A program made the position numbers and the translations under genes. A DNA stretch of 64,000 nt from Bog-756 sp963701325 (lineage in GTDB: Bacteria > Actinomycetota > Acidimicrobiia > Acidimicrobiales > RAAP-2), in assembly GCA_963701325.1 (NCBI GenBank), contig OY969604.1, positions 1,798,001-1,862,000 of the forward strand. The letters are read 5' to 3'. Positions 19,001 to 27,502 of the stretch are shown here, piece after piece. Positions within the stretch are counted from its first letter, which is position 1, and every line of letters begins with the position of its first letter. Under the pieces are notes generated by a model. That model saw nothing but the letters and a program-made list of their open reading frames with translations. It did no database searches and was not told the DNA's origin.

Positions 19001-19346
19001 GATTCCGGTCGAGGTTACCGTGCGCACAGCGGCCCGCCTCCCCGAGCCGATTGAGATCGCGGCCTACTATGTCGTCTCTGAGGCACTTACCAACGCGAGC
19101 AAGCACGCTAACGCCACAGCCGTGATGGTCACCATAGAGGCCGACGCCGACGTTTTGCGGGTCACAGTCCGAGACAATGGTGTTGGCGGTGCCGACTTTA
19201 CCCACGGCACTGGTCTGATCGGCCTCAAGGACCGCGTCGAAGCCCTCAACGGCCACATTCTTCTCGATAGTGACCCCGGCGCCGGTACCAAGCTGAGCGT
19301 CGAGATCCCGATCCCAGTCACGAAGGTCAGCACCGCCTCTGATTGA
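16074..19346 (+). CDS. Transmembrane sensor histidine kinase: NIT-HAMP-PAS-GAF-GAF-HisKA_3-HATPase
   Basis: 1090 residues. TM helix 1 at ~26-46; an extracellular all-helical region (~50-315) containing LIDALANERAATVKL, as in nitrate/nitrite-sensing NIT domains; TM helix 2 at ~317-338; HAMP ~339-395; PAS ~445-555; GAF ~565-715; GAF ~730-880. The phospho-acceptor is H904 in ERDLHDGAQQRL (HisKA_3). The ATP-binding domain shows EALTNASKHA (N-box), VRDNGVGG (G1) and HGTGLIGLKDR (G2). HisKA_3 kinases normally phosphorylate NarL/LuxR-type regulators; none is adjacent, but one lies at 32.1-32.7 kb. ATG 16074 was chosen because the frame upstream overlaps the CDGSH gene antisense. Ligand unknown; nitrate or nitrite is only suggested by the NIT-like region. 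Confidence 0.9.
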   Translation: MSRTPGSGTEASGRPPLLARLRVGTKLMVLVLIPVLVLLGLTVASAASDSHRATQLRAFQAKAQVSIATVRLIDALANERAATVKLRLQPSAQTQDTLNSAHRATDDALAKVPPSVAAAPLPIKAPGTDAVNKQLPIARSLADSGALPVQQSGTYYSVLIRGLLETVGSRLAGPPTLASERAANAYFALLETNEAAAHEQIDLAILFSTPKQDRSLLTVTTKGLEASELDTFNANASGTLRSALNAVLSSPAGVQVQQLRNEITSNPQNVLTGTTSPAEWWAVSGSRLAHLYHVQTAAANELVATNSQGLGAVRTAALRSAALLLAVLGVVLVVALAIRRSISRPLEELSVSARGLSRGDFDVDIQYAGRDEIGDVAAAFRDLRVTTDELAHETGAMNTAVVEDRLDYRVGNHAFEGTWARIVVGMNEVMAAFEESHGRRRQAEGQLEDFFDLSPDLLCIAGDDGYFKRVSQAAEVILGYSTEELLSRPLVEFIHPDDRADILGNPDLSAGKDFDHFKNRYIRSDGSECWLEWNARAAPEEGLRYVVGRDVTDIRRVLDEQAALRRVATLVAEAAPPATIFTSVAEEVVQLLDVEVSALWRYLADGAGEIVAQWSEGGQGLPVGLRVERIEGSLTDIVHKTRRPARVDRYTDDTGVAAREIGIQSSVGVPIIVEGELWGLMAIVSTSTEPPPPGTEERLAAFTELVATAVANAQARQELRSIADEQAALGRVATLVAQGEAPAGVFGAVAEQVGKLLGTDDALVARFEPDESVTIVASWAAKGEPLAVGFRRHIAPGEGVTPLIRQTGLPARIDSQTDYYEWLGVDSAVAAPITVEGRLWGLVGVALRGPKAAPADTEDRLAVFTGLVATAIANAESRTQLVESRARIVAASDEARRRIERDLHDGAQQRLVSLALQLRKVQGDMPPGTAARLDAVGVGLSEALDELGELARGIHPPILAERGLGPAVKGLARRSAIPVEVTVRTAARLPEPIEIAAYYVVSEALTNASKHANATAVMVTIEADADVLRVTVRDNGVGGADFTHGTGLIGLKDRVEALNGHILLDSDPGAGTKLSVEIPIPVTKVSTASD

Positions 19347-19472
19347 GTCGCGTGAGCTCTGCCAACGGTTGAGCTCCGGGTCAGTGGCCATGAGAAAGTT
19401 CTCGGTTATGGCCAGCGACGGATCCGCTCGAATGCAGGCTGTTCTCCACAGAGCGAGACGCAGGTGTCACAA

Positions 19473-19490
19473 GACACACGATCGCGGGAT
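19473..19490 (+). promoter_or_regulatory. 18-bp dyad, site 4 (BI-1 promoter)
   Basis: Reads ATCCCGCGATCGTGTGTC on the minus strand; the CGTGTG half is degenerate. About 100 bp before the BI-1 start codon and just after the kinase gene. Confidence 0.6.
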
Positions 19491-19591
19491 GCTCCGTGCC
19501 CCGTGCCGGGCGATGCTGTGCGGTGGATGTGACTGGCCGAACTGGCCGCGGTGTACCAATTGACGCGGCGTTGAGTCGCTGGAGGAGACCA

Positions 19592-20254
19592 ATGAGCACG
19601 CACGAAGCCGTGGAAGGTGATGTTCTGGGGACGGGCGTCGCCGACGACACCTCGACTCTTTTCGGGCCGACCATGGAGCTGGTCGCGGTGACGGCCGGGT
19701 TCTTCGCCCTCGGGGCCTACCTGGGTCGCAATCTCGCGTACGGATGGGGCTGGGTGTTCTACCTCGTGAGCTTCGGACTCCTGATCGGGATGCGGTTCGC
19801 CGTTCGCTCGTCGCGCGGATCGTCGACCGGACTGTTGTTCGGCTTCGGCTTGGCCATCGGGCTGGGGACCGGTCCGACCGTGGCATATTATGCGTCGGCT
19901 GACCCGGCGACGCTCTGGGAGGCTGGGAGCGCCACTGCGCTCTTCATGGCGGGGCTCGGCGCGGCCGGCTATGCCGCCCGTCGGGACCTGAGTGGCATGG
20001 CCCGCCTCGGCCTCTGGGGGCTCGTCGGCCTCATTGCCTTCGGGGTCATCAGTATCTTCGCCCAGATCCCAAATGAGGCCCTGCTGTACTCGATCCTTGG
20101 ACTGGGAGTCTTTGCCATCCTCACCCTGATCGACTTCCAACGCCTCCGGTCCGTCGGCGATGTTGACTCGGCCCCCATGATGGCCGCTTCCATCTTCCTC
20201 GACGCCCTCAATGTGTTCACCTTCTTCCTCAACATCTTCAGTCGACGGGACTAG
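19592..20254 (+). CDS. BAX inhibitor-1/YccA-like membrane protein
   Basis: A 220-residue protein with about seven hydrophobic segments, ending in SIFLDALNVFTFFLNIF, which is the typical BI-1/YccA C-terminal helix. The ATG is fixed by a strong GGAGGAG RBS at 19581-19587. Bacterial members are pH-regulated calcium-leak channels or interact with membrane proteases such as FtsH; the function here is inferred from family only. Single gene behind dyad site 4 and upstream of the convergent arc operon. Confidence 0.85.
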   Translation: MSTHEAVEGDVLGTGVADDTSTLFGPTMELVAVTAGFFALGAYLGRNLAYGWGWVFYLVSFGLLIGMRFAVRSSRGSSTGLLFGFGLAIGLGTGPTVAYYASADPATLWEAGSATALFMAGLGAAGYAARRDLSGMARLGLWGLVGLIAFGVISIFAQIPNEALLYSILGLGVFAILTLIDFQRLRSVGDVDSAPMMAASIFLDALNVFTFFLNIFSRRD

Positions 20255-20449
20255 CCGAGTCCGTTCGTGTTCCGCCACTGCCGTCCCCGGCGACTCCACT
20301 TCCACCGTCGCCGCCAGCATCGAAGAAGAGCCTGGCCATCCCCAGGCGCCGGTGCAGTTCGCATCTCCGGAGTGCGGTCTCGTGGCCGACTGGAGCACCT
20401 GGCTCCGGCGGGCCTGCTGGCAAAGACAGTTGTCTCGGCGATCCATCGG

Positions 20450-21364
20450 TCATGTACCTGGCACCTGTTCGATCCGGGTTCCCCGGGTGCCGTCGAGGAG
20501 TCCGACGACGTCCTCCATTCGGCCGATCATGGCCGGACGCCCGGTTGCCTCGACGAACCGGCAGGCGGCCGCGACCTTGGGGGCCATCGAACCGGCGGCA
20601 AAGTCGTGGGTCCGCAACTCGTCCGGGGTGGTGTGCCGGATGGTGCGGGCTTCCGTGGTGCCGAACCCGAGCTGCACACCCTCGACGTCGGTCAGGATGA
20701 GTAGCGCCTCGGCACCGAGCTCCCGGGCCAGCAGCGCCGAGGTCAAATCCTTGTCCACGACCGCTTCCGCCCCGCGGAGTGATCCATCCCGTTTCCGGTA
20801 GACGGGGATGCCGCCGCCCCCGGCGCACACCACCAATGCGCCCTGCGCCAGCAGGTGGCGGATACTGGACAGTTCGAGTAGCTCAAGGGGCTCGGGCGAG
20901 GCGACCACCCGGCGCCATGCCGTCCCATCCTGTTGAAACTGCCAGCCGTGGGCCGCCTGAAGCGCCGTGCTCCGGGCCTCGTCGTAGGCGGGACCCACGA
21001 ACTTGGTCGGGTCGTGAAAGGCTGGGTCTTCGGCGTCCACCAACGTCTGGCAGATGAGACCAGCCACCTGACGCCCGGGGAGAGTGCTCTCGAAGGCCTG
21101 GACCAGCCAGTACCCGATCATTCCTTGGGTTTGCGCCCCAAGGGCGTCGAAAGGGTACGGACCGGGAAGTGATGAATCGGCCGCACTCTCCTGGGCCAGC
21201 AGCCCGACTTGGGGGCCATTGCCGTGGGTAACGACGAGATCGTGGGACTCGGCCACCGGGACCAGGCTCGATGCGGCCCGGTGGACGTGGTTCTGCTGCA
21301 CGTCGGCCACAGGCGCTTCGCCCCGCTGGAGGAGGGCGTTGCCCCCGAAGGCGACGACCAGCAC
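20450..21364 (-). CDS. arcC: Carbamate kinase
   Basis: A 304-residue carbamate kinase, the last enzyme of the arginine deiminase pathway. It converts carbamoyl phosphate plus ADP to ATP, CO2 and ammonia. Family motifs: AFGGNALLQRGE at the N-terminus, THGNGPQVGLL, AQTQGMIGYWL, CAGGGGIPV, VVDKDLTSALLA and FAAGSMAPKVAAACRF. The GTG start lies one base beyond the ornithine carbamoyltransferase stop, which indicates tight coupling. Last gene of the arcDABC operon. A decayed paralogue lies at 35.4-36.4 kb. Confidence 0.95.
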   Translation of the reverse strand: MLVVAFGGNALLQRGEAPVADVQQNHVHRAASSLVPVAESHDLVVTHGNGPQVGLLAQESAADSSLPGPYPFDALGAQTQGMIGYWLVQAFESTLPGRQVAGLICQTLVDAEDPAFHDPTKFVGPAYDEARSTALQAAHGWQFQQDGTAWRRVVASPEPLELLELSSIRHLLAQGALVVCAGGGGIPVYRKRDGSLRGAEAVVDKDLTSALLARELGAEALLILTDVEGVQLGFGTTEARTIRHTTPDELRTHDFAAGSMAPKVAAACRFVEATGRPAMIGRMEDVVGLLDGTRGTRIEQVPGT

Positions 21365-21365
21365 C

Positions 21366-22379
21366 TCAGTCCCTCACCCCCAGCGTAGCCACCATTACCG
21401 CTTTGGCGGTGTGGAGGCGGTTTTCGGCCTGGTCGAAAACGACCGACGAAGAGGACTCGAAGACCTCGTCGGTCACTTCGAGCGCGTCCAAGCCCCGCTG
21501 CCCATGGATCCGCCTCCCGAGGGCGGTGGCCAGGTCATGCAAGGCGGGGAGGCAGTGCATGAACTGCACTGACGGATTGCCAGTCGACTCCATCAACGAT
21601 CGATTGACCTGGTACGGCAGCAGAAGGTCGATCCGCTTCCCCCATTCATCGTCGGGCTCCCCCATCGACAGCCAGACGTCGGTGTAGACGAAGTCGGCAC
21701 CGGACACCCCGGCGGCCGTGCTGTCCGTCACCGATAGCCGGGCTCCGGACTTGGCCGCCAGCCCCTCGGCCAGCGAGCGGACGGGGAGAGAGGGCCACAA
21801 CGAAACCGGCGCAGCGATCCGGACGTCGAACCCGAGCAGGGCGCCGGTTACGAGAAGGGAGTTGGCGGTGTTATTGGTGCCATCCCCCAGGTAACAGAGG
21901 ACAACCTGCTCGAGCGGTTTATCGCAATGGTCGATGATGGTGAGGACGTCGGCCAGCATCTGGGTGGGGTGCCACTGGTCGGTCAGACCGTTCCAGACCG
22001 GGACCCCGGCGAAACGGTCCAGGGTCACGACGTCGCTGTGGGCAAAGCCCCGGAATTCGATTCCGTCGAACATGCGACCAAGGACCCTGGCAGTGTCCTT
22101 GACCGACTCGCTCTCGCCCAAGTGGGACTCATCGGGACCCATGTAGGTCGTCTGTGCCCCTTGGTCGTGGGCGCCGACATCGAAGGCCGACCGGGTGCGG
22201 GTCGAAGGCTTCTCGAAGACGAGGGCTAGGTTCTGGCCGATCATTCGCTTCTGCTCGGTGCCCGAGCGCTTGTCGTTGCGCAAGCGCTTGGCCAGCGCCA
22301 CCAGCCCGCGGAACTCATCGCGGTTCAGATCGGCGATCTCGAGAAGACTTCGGCCCTGAAGATCCACGACGGGCTCCAC
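21366..22379 (-). CDS. arcB: Ornithine carbamoyltransferase, catabolic
   Basis: A 337-residue ornithine carbamoyltransferase. Signature motifs are FEKPSTRTRSAF (carbamoyl-phosphate binding STRTR) and FMHCLPALHD (catalytic HCLP). In this operon it acts in the phosphorolytic direction, splitting citrulline into ornithine and carbamoyl phosphate. The GTG start at 22379 is seven bases after the arginine deiminase stop. The catabolic role is inferred from gene context; sequence alone does not separate ArcB from anabolic ArgF. Confidence 0.95.
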   Translation of the reverse strand: MEPVVDLQGRSLLEIADLNRDEFRGLVALAKRLRNDKRSGTEQKRMIGQNLALVFEKPSTRTRSAFDVGAHDQGAQTTYMGPDESHLGESESVKDTARVLGRMFDGIEFRGFAHSDVVTLDRFAGVPVWNGLTDQWHPTQMLADVLTIIDHCDKPLEQVVLCYLGDGTNNTANSLLVTGALLGFDVRIAAPVSLWPSLPVRSLAEGLAAKSGARLSVTDSTAAGVSGADFVYTDVWLSMGEPDDEWGKRIDLLLPYQVNRSLMESTGNPSVQFMHCLPALHDLATALGRRIHGQRGLDALEVTDEVFESSSSVVFDQAENRLHTAKAVMVATLGVRD

Positions 22380-22386
22380 CGGGCGC

Positions 22387-23643
22387 CTAGGCCGGCGCCC
22401 GCTCGATCGGACAGGTCATGCAGCGGGGGCCACCCCGCCCTCGCCCGAGCTCACTGCCCGGGACGGTGATCACCTCGATGCCGTGCTTGCGCAGCATGGT
22501 GTTGGTATTCACGTTTCGGTCGTAGCCCATCACCACCCCGGGAGCCACGGCCAGGTAGTTGGTGCCGTCGTCCCACTGCTCGCGCTCGGCCGCCCGAACG
22601 TCCTCGTCGGTGGTCAGCACGCTGATGCGGTCGACACCCACGACCTTGGCGAGGGTGGTCCAGAGGTTCCGATTGCGGCTGACCCGAAGGCGGCCAGGCC
22701 CGCCCCCCGGGGTGATGGTCCAGCTGCGGAGGTGTGGGTCAAAGTAGGGGTAGAGAACGAAGGTGTCCCGGTCGACCATGGTCATAACCGTGTCGAGATG
22801 CATGAAAGCATGGGAGTGAGGCAGCTCCGCGGCCACAACCCGGGTCGCATGCCCAGAATCGAACAGGGCACGGGCCACGATCTCGACCGCCATCGGGGCA
22901 GTGCGCTCACCCATGCCGATAAGTACGGCGCCGTCCCCCAACACATGGACGTCCCCTCCCTCGATGGTGGCGGGCTGGTGAACTTCGTCGTCGTCGCCGT
23001 AGTAGGTAGCGAAGGCGGCGTCTGCAAAGAGCGGGTGGTAACGATAGATCGCGCGACTGTGCAGCGTCTCCCGCTGACGGGCTGGCTTGGCCATGGGGTT
23101 CACGGTCAGACCGCCGTAGATCCAGGCCGAATTGTCTCGCTGGAAGAGGTGGTTGGGCAGCGGCATGAGCGCGAAATCATCGGCGCGCAGCATGTCCCAG
23201 GTGAGGCTCTTGGTACGGAGCGGCTGCAGGTCGGCCTTGAGGACCCCCCCGACGAGGTACTCGGCCAGCGTGGCCCCATCGAGCCCCTCGCACAGCCGGC
23301 GAACCGGCCCGACCAGTGACGGACCCAGGTTCGCCTCGGTGCACAGTCGGTCGAGAACGAAAGCCCTGCCCGCGGCCAGGTCGAGGGTCTCGCCGAGGAG
23401 CTGGCCGTAGTAGTGGACGGTCACGCCGTTTTCGCGGAGAGCCTCGGCGAAAGCGTCATGCTCCTCGCGGGCCTTGCTCGCCCACATCACGTCGTCGAAA
23501 AGCAGCGCCCCGATGTTCTCGGGGGTCAATCGGGCCAATTCGAGCCCGGGACGGTGGATAATGGCCTGGCGGAGTTGCCCGACCTCGGAATGGACTCCGA
23601 GGGGCGGATGTGCCTTGGCCTTCCGTGAGTTCATGGTGGTCAT
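22387..23643 (-). CDS. arcA: Arginine deiminase
   Basis: A 418-residue arginine deiminase that hydrolyses arginine to citrulline and ammonia. Landmarks: VHSEVGQLRQAIIHRPG at the N-terminus, NHLFQRDNSAWIYGG, IEGGDVHVLG, HLDTVMTMVD, and the C-terminal GGPRCMTCPI with catalytic Cys near residue 408. The ATG overlaps the antiporter stop by four bases and has a strong GGGAAGGGAG RBS. Together with arcB and arcC it yields one ATP per arginine without oxygen and releases ammonia, so it serves both anaerobic energy supply and acid resistance. Confidence 0.96.
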   Translation of the reverse strand: MTTMNSRKAKAHPPLGVHSEVGQLRQAIIHRPGLELARLTPENIGALLFDDVMWASKAREEHDAFAEALRENGVTVHYYGQLLGETLDLAAGRAFVLDRLCTEANLGPSLVGPVRRLCEGLDGATLAEYLVGGVLKADLQPLRTKSLTWDMLRADDFALMPLPNHLFQRDNSAWIYGGLTVNPMAKPARQRETLHSRAIYRYHPLFADAAFATYYGDDDEVHQPATIEGGDVHVLGDGAVLIGMGERTAPMAVEIVARALFDSGHATRVVAAELPHSHAFMHLDTVMTMVDRDTFVLYPYFDPHLRSWTITPGGGPGRLRVSRNRNLWTTLAKVVGVDRISVLTTDEDVRAAEREQWDDGTNYLAVAPGVVMGYDRNVNTNTMLRKHGIEVITVPGSELGRGRGGPRCMTCPIERAPA

Positions 23644-25262
23644 CGCTCCCTTCCCGAGCCTTGCGCCGGGACGCTGGCTCGATCGTCGCCCCCCTGCTCG
23701 GGGGTCCTGTCGGTGCCGTTGGCATCCGGCGAGCCGTTTGAGCCGTTCGGGCTCGGTGAGACGTAGTCGACCGGCACGACGAGGGTCTCCCCGTACTCGT
23801 GGCGCTCGCTCTTCATCCAGATGTAGACGCCGATGCCGAGGAAGTAGACGAATATCCCGTAGTAAACGGCTTGGTAGCCACTTCCGGCCAAGAACCAGAA
23901 GGTGAAGACCAGGGCAACGATCGTGACCACGAGGTCACGGGTGAAGTGGGCCCAGTTTGCCGACCGACCCTTCACGATGAGCCAGTAAAGCTCGGCGGCG
24001 GCCGAGTACATGTACGGAATCACCGCAGTGAGGACGCTCAGGAGTACCACGTCGGTGAAGACGGTCTGGAACCGCCAATAGCTGAAGACAGTGAGGATGG
24101 AAGCAAGCACCGTGGCCGCGATGATGCCGAATACGGGGATCTCCCGCTTGTTGAGCACGGCGAACTGGCTCGGGAAGAGCTTGTCGTTGGCGGCGGCCAT
24201 GGGCATCTCGGCACAGATCAAGGTCCAACCGTTAAGGGAGCCGATCCCGGAGATGATGGCCGTGACGGCCATGAGCTGGCCTGCCCAACTCCCACCAAAT
24301 ATGGCGTTGGCTGACGAGGAGAATGGCGCGGTGTTGCCGATCAACGCTTGGTGGGGAACGGTCCCGAAGATGGTCAGCGTTCCGAAGATGTATACGAAAG
24401 CACAGGCCACCGTCCCCCATACGGTCGCGCGCGACACGTTCCGTTCGGGGTTGCGAACCCTACTGGCCGCTACCGAGATCGTTTCCAATCCGATGAAGCT
24501 AAAGAGGGCGATGGCCGCAGCCGCCGAGATGGCGGCGACGATCGACAGATGACTGGGATTGAAGGAGCCGAAGTTCGCCGTCTTGATGAAGAAGAGGCCG
24601 ACAGTAGCCATGAACAGGAGCGGAATGAATTTGAGCACCACGGTGACGTTCTGGAACCACCCAATGTTCCGCACTCCGGTAATGTTGATGAGGGCGGGCA
24701 CCCATAGCCCGACCATGGCGATGGCCGCCGATCCCCATTTGTTCCCACCCTTGTTGACGAACACCTCGACATAGCCCACCCAGGCAACCACGATGGCCGC
24801 GTTTCCGATCCAGGCGGTGAGCCAGTACGACCACGCAGTGAAGAACCCACCGAAATCACCGAAGGCATCCCGGGCGTAGAGATAGGGACCACCCGAGCCG
24901 GGGACTCGCTTGTTCAGCCACCCGAAGACGAGCGCCAGAGCGATGGCTCCAATCGTCACCAAGCCGAAGGCCACCAGGCTGGCGAGGCCGTACGGAGCGA
25001 GCGCCGACGGAAGTGCGAAGACACCCGTCCCGATGATCGAACCCACCACGATGGCTGTGGCCGTGGGCAGGCCGATCTGGTTGGTGAACTTCGTCCCAGC
25101 CGAAGTATCGCCGGTGCCGGTGTCGACCGCTCCCCTATTGATACCGGCCGGGCTCGGCGCCTTCCCCGAAGTGGTCGGCCCTGTGGGTCCGACCGCTTCA
25201 CTTCTCGGCACGTTGAGGGAAGCCACGTCGCCAGCATGCGAGATTGAACCGACTGCAGGCAT
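23640..25262 (-). CDS. arcD: Arginine/ornithine antiporter, APC family
   Basis: About 540 residues with twelve predicted membrane helices. The APC signature IVVGSIIGTGVFALPSAL sits in helix 1 after an ~50-residue Gly/Pro/Ser/Thr-rich N-terminal tail, and GGPYLYARDAFGDFGGF follows. Context gives arginine/ornithine exchange. The start is uncertain: ATG 25262 overlaps dyad site 5, and GTG codons near 25226 and 25211 would leave the dyad 35-50 bp upstream. Choosing one of these would also remove part of the low-complexity tail. It is the first gene of the arc operon and overlaps arcA by four bases. Confidence 0.88.
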   Translation of the reverse strand: MPAVGSISHAGDVASLNVPRSEAVGPTGPTTSGKAPSPAGINRGAVDTGTGDTSAGTKFTNQIGLPTATAIVVGSIIGTGVFALPSALAPYGLASLVAFGLVTIGAIALALVFGWLNKRVPGSGGPYLYARDAFGDFGGFFTAWSYWLTAWIGNAAIVVAWVGYVEVFVNKGGNKWGSAAIAMVGLWVPALINITGVRNIGWFQNVTVVLKFIPLLFMATVGLFFIKTANFGSFNPSHLSIVAAISAAAAIALFSFIGLETISVAASRVRNPERNVSRATVWGTVACAFVYIFGTLTIFGTVPHQALIGNTAPFSSSANAIFGGSWAGQLMAVTAIISGIGSLNGWTLICAEMPMAAANDKLFPSQFAVLNKREIPVFGIIAATVLASILTVFSYWRFQTVFTDVVLLSVLTAVIPYMYSAAAELYWLIVKGRSANWAHFTRDLVVTIVALVFTFWFLAGSGYQAVYYGIFVYFLGIGVYIWMKSERHEYGETLVVPVDYVSPSPNGSNGSPDANGTDRTPEQGGDDRASVPAQGSGRER

Positions 25263-25278
25263 CACGCGACCACGTAAT
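25261..25278 (-). promoter_or_regulatory. 18-bp dyad, site 5 (arc operon)
   Basis: ATCACGCGACCACGTAAT on the plus strand. It lies at the 5' end of arcD and touches the upstream-most possible start codon, which argues for a downstream translation start. Confidence 0.65.
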
Positions 25279-25296
25279 GCCGGTCATCGGACGTGA

Positions 25297-25314
25297 AGGA
25301 CGCGAACGCGTGAT
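25297..25314 (+). promoter_or_regulatory. 18-bp dyad, site 6 (ABC exporter promoter)
   Basis: Reads ATCACGCGTTCGCGTCCT on the minus strand. A -10-like AAATAT at 25337-25342 lies 22 bp downstream of it for the plus-strand exporter operon. Sites 5 and 6 are 18 bp apart. Confidence 0.7.
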
Positions 25315-25366
25315 GTCGCGGAACCAGCGGACCCGCAAATATGAGTTGACCGTTCAGGGAGAGCCG

Positions 25367-26485
25367 ATGTCGTTCATTTCATTCCTACTCCGAGACCTCT
25401 GGTCGAAAAAGGCCCGATCGATCGCGCTGATGCTTGCGGTCGCCTTCGCGATCATGATCATCGTCACCCTGCAGGTGACCAGCAATGGCTTGGAGCAATC
25501 CGCCGCCTCTGTCATCTCGATCGGAAAGGCCGACATCACCGTGGCCCAGAAGAACGTCTCGGATGTGTTGTCGAGCAGCATCGACCAGGGCGAGTTGGCC
25601 CGCATCCGGGCTGTCCCAGGTGTTCGAAGGGCCATCGGAGTGCTGGTCGAAACGGAGCACCTCAACGCGCAGACGCCACTGTTCATCGAGATCGGCATCG
25701 CCCCCCAGGATCAGGCCCCGTTCGGCGTGCATGTGGTGGCAGGTCAGTCCTACGCAGCCGCTGCCGCCAACCAGGTGATGCTCGGCTGGCGCGCCGCTGC
25801 AAATCTCGGACTCCGAGTCGGCAGCCAATTCCACGCCGACGGGGCCTGGAACACCGTCACCGGTATCTACTCCACAGGCAACTCATACGGTGATTCCGGG
25901 GCCATGTTCCCACTTCCCGCACTCCAGGCCTACAACCGGCTTCCCAGTACGGTAACGCTCGCCTTCGTTCAGGACGCCCCCGGGGCTTCGGCGGCCGCGG
26001 TCGCGTCGCGAATCGCCTACCGGCTGCCCGAGCTCACGACAATTCGCACCGCCTCACAATTCGGGCGAGCCGACCGCAATCTCATCTATCTCAAGGCGGC
26101 GGTGACAGCCAGCACGATTCTGGCGGTTCTAGTCGGAGCGGTGATCGTAGGAAACGCCATGTACCTCTCCGTGATCGAGGAAACACGGGAGCTCGGCCTT
26201 CTGCGGGCCATCGGCTGGACCCGACGGCGGATGGTGAACTTCCTGTTCGGTGAAGGATTCATCCTCACCCTGGCCGGGGCGGCCCTCGGCGTCGCGCTCT
26301 CCTTCGCCGTCACCGCCATCCTCCAGGCTCTGCCGGATCTTGTCGGGGTGCTCCATGCCGACTACACGGCGGCCGCATTCGGCACGGCCCTACTCACGGC
26401 GGTGGCCATGACTGTGCTCGGTGGGCTCTACCCGACCGCCCGGGCTGCCCGCCTCGAGCCGCTGAAAGCGCTGAGCTATGAGTGA
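25367..26485 (+). CDS. MacB/FtsX-family ABC transporter permease
   Basis: A 372-residue permease with one N-terminal helix, a large extracytoplasmic region (~residues 45-265) and three C-terminal helices, the MacB/LolC/FtsX layout. The C-terminal core shows SVIEETRELGLLRAIGWTRRRM, typical of FtsX domains, and LYPTARAARLEPLKAL at the end. ATG 25367 is chosen because AGGGAGA lies just upstream; the longer frame reads through the promoter. It overlaps the ATPase gene by eight bases. These systems are mechanotransducers or exporters for peptides or lipoproteins; the substrate is unknown. Confidence 0.85.
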   Translation: MSFISFLLRDLWSKKARSIALMLAVAFAIMIIVTLQVTSNGLEQSAASVISIGKADITVAQKNVSDVLSSSIDQGELARIRAVPGVRRAIGVLVETEHLNAQTPLFIEIGIAPQDQAPFGVHVVAGQSYAAAAANQVMLGWRAAANLGLRVGSQFHADGAWNTVTGIYSTGNSYGDSGAMFPLPALQAYNRLPSTVTLAFVQDAPGASAAAVASRIAYRLPELTTIRTASQFGRADRNLIYLKAAVTASTILAVLVGAVIVGNAMYLSVIEETRELGLLRAIGWTRRRMVNFLFGEGFILTLAGAALGVALSFAVTAILQALPDLVGVLHADYTAAAFGTALLTAVAMTVLGGLYPTARAARLEPLKALSYE

Positions 26486-27179
26486 CCAACCTTCGGGCGG
26501 CGGAATCGCCGTCAAGCTTTCCTCGGTGGTCAAGAGCTTCCCCGGTAACGTGCAGGCCCTCCGTGGCGTTGATCTCGAGATCGAGCAAGGGGAGTTCGTC
26601 GCTATCACAGGCCCATCCGGATGCGGGAAGTCAACAAGCCTCAACCTGGTCGGCGCCCTCGACACGGCGACATCGGGGCACGTGTGCGTTGACGGCCGTG
26701 ACCTCCGGACGCTTGGAGACCTCAGCGGCTATCGACGGCAGGAGGTGGGAATCGTCTTCCAGCTCCACAACCTGATCTCCCGGCAGACAGCAGCGGCCAA
26801 TATCGGGGCAGCCATGTTCGGAACCAACCTCAGCGTCCATGACCGCCAGCAAAGGGCCACTGACCTTCTGGCCAAAGTGGGACTGCAGGGACGCGAGAAT
26901 CGGCTTCCGACCGAGCTGTCCGGGGGTGAGCGCCAGCGCGTGGCCATCGCCAGGGGGTTAGCCAACGAGCCAAAGCTTCTGTTGGCGGACGAGCCGACCG
27001 GAAGCCTCGATTCGGACGCAGCCGACCTCGTGATGAAGCTGTTCAAGCAGGTCCACAGCGAGGGTATGACCATCATGTTGGTGACGCATGATCCCGCCGT
27101 CGCCGCCTGGGCGGAACGAACGGTCGAAATGAAGGATGGTCGGGTGGTTGCCACCGGGGTCGCTGCGCCGGCCGCCTGA
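26478..27179 (+). CDS. ABC transporter ATP-binding protein, LolD/MacB type
   Basis: A 233-residue ATPase with Walker A (GPSGCGKST), Q-loop VFQLHN, signature ELSGGERQRVAIARGL, Walker B LLLADEPTGSLDS and H-loop VTHDP. The DEPTGSLD version of Walker B/D-loop is characteristic of MacB/LolD/FtsE ATPases, matching the FtsX-like partner it overlaps by eight bases. The pair forms a complete two-gene transporter divergent from the arc operon, each side with its own dyad. Confidence 0.92.
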   Translation: MSDQPSGGGIAVKLSSVVKSFPGNVQALRGVDLEIEQGEFVAITGPSGCGKSTSLNLVGALDTATSGHVCVDGRDLRTLGDLSGYRRQEVGIVFQLHNLISRQTAAANIGAAMFGTNLSVHDRQQRATDLLAKVGLQGRENRLPTELSGGERQRVAIARGLANEPKLLLADEPTGSLDSDAADLVMKLFKQVHSEGMTIMLVTHDPAVAAWAERTVEMKDGRVVATGVAAPAA

Positions 27180-27502
27180 CTCCTGTGGATCGGCCCGTCA
27201 CTGTCATCCCCGGGGAAGCTGAATCAAAACTCAATTTGACCTTCGCCCAGGTCAATGGAGTCTTCCCCCCAGGGGAGTCACCCGTCACTCAGACGCGAGG
27301 TTGCGTTCGCCGTACTCATGGGCTCTCCCCCGTGGGCGGGACACGCGTTCGCCATGTCGGGTTCATTGGGCACATGTGCCTGGTCGGGAGCCTCCTACGA
27401 GTACCTCGTGTTGACCGACTGGTCCCGGTCCACTGGGCGATTGACCAGCGGCGCAGCGGCACGGTGTCGCGGCGGCACGGGGTCAATGGCCGAACATCCT
27501 CA
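27180..27502. other. Convergent intergenic region
   Basis: 323 bp between two convergent genes. No gene, dyad or strong terminator recognised. Confidence 0.4.
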
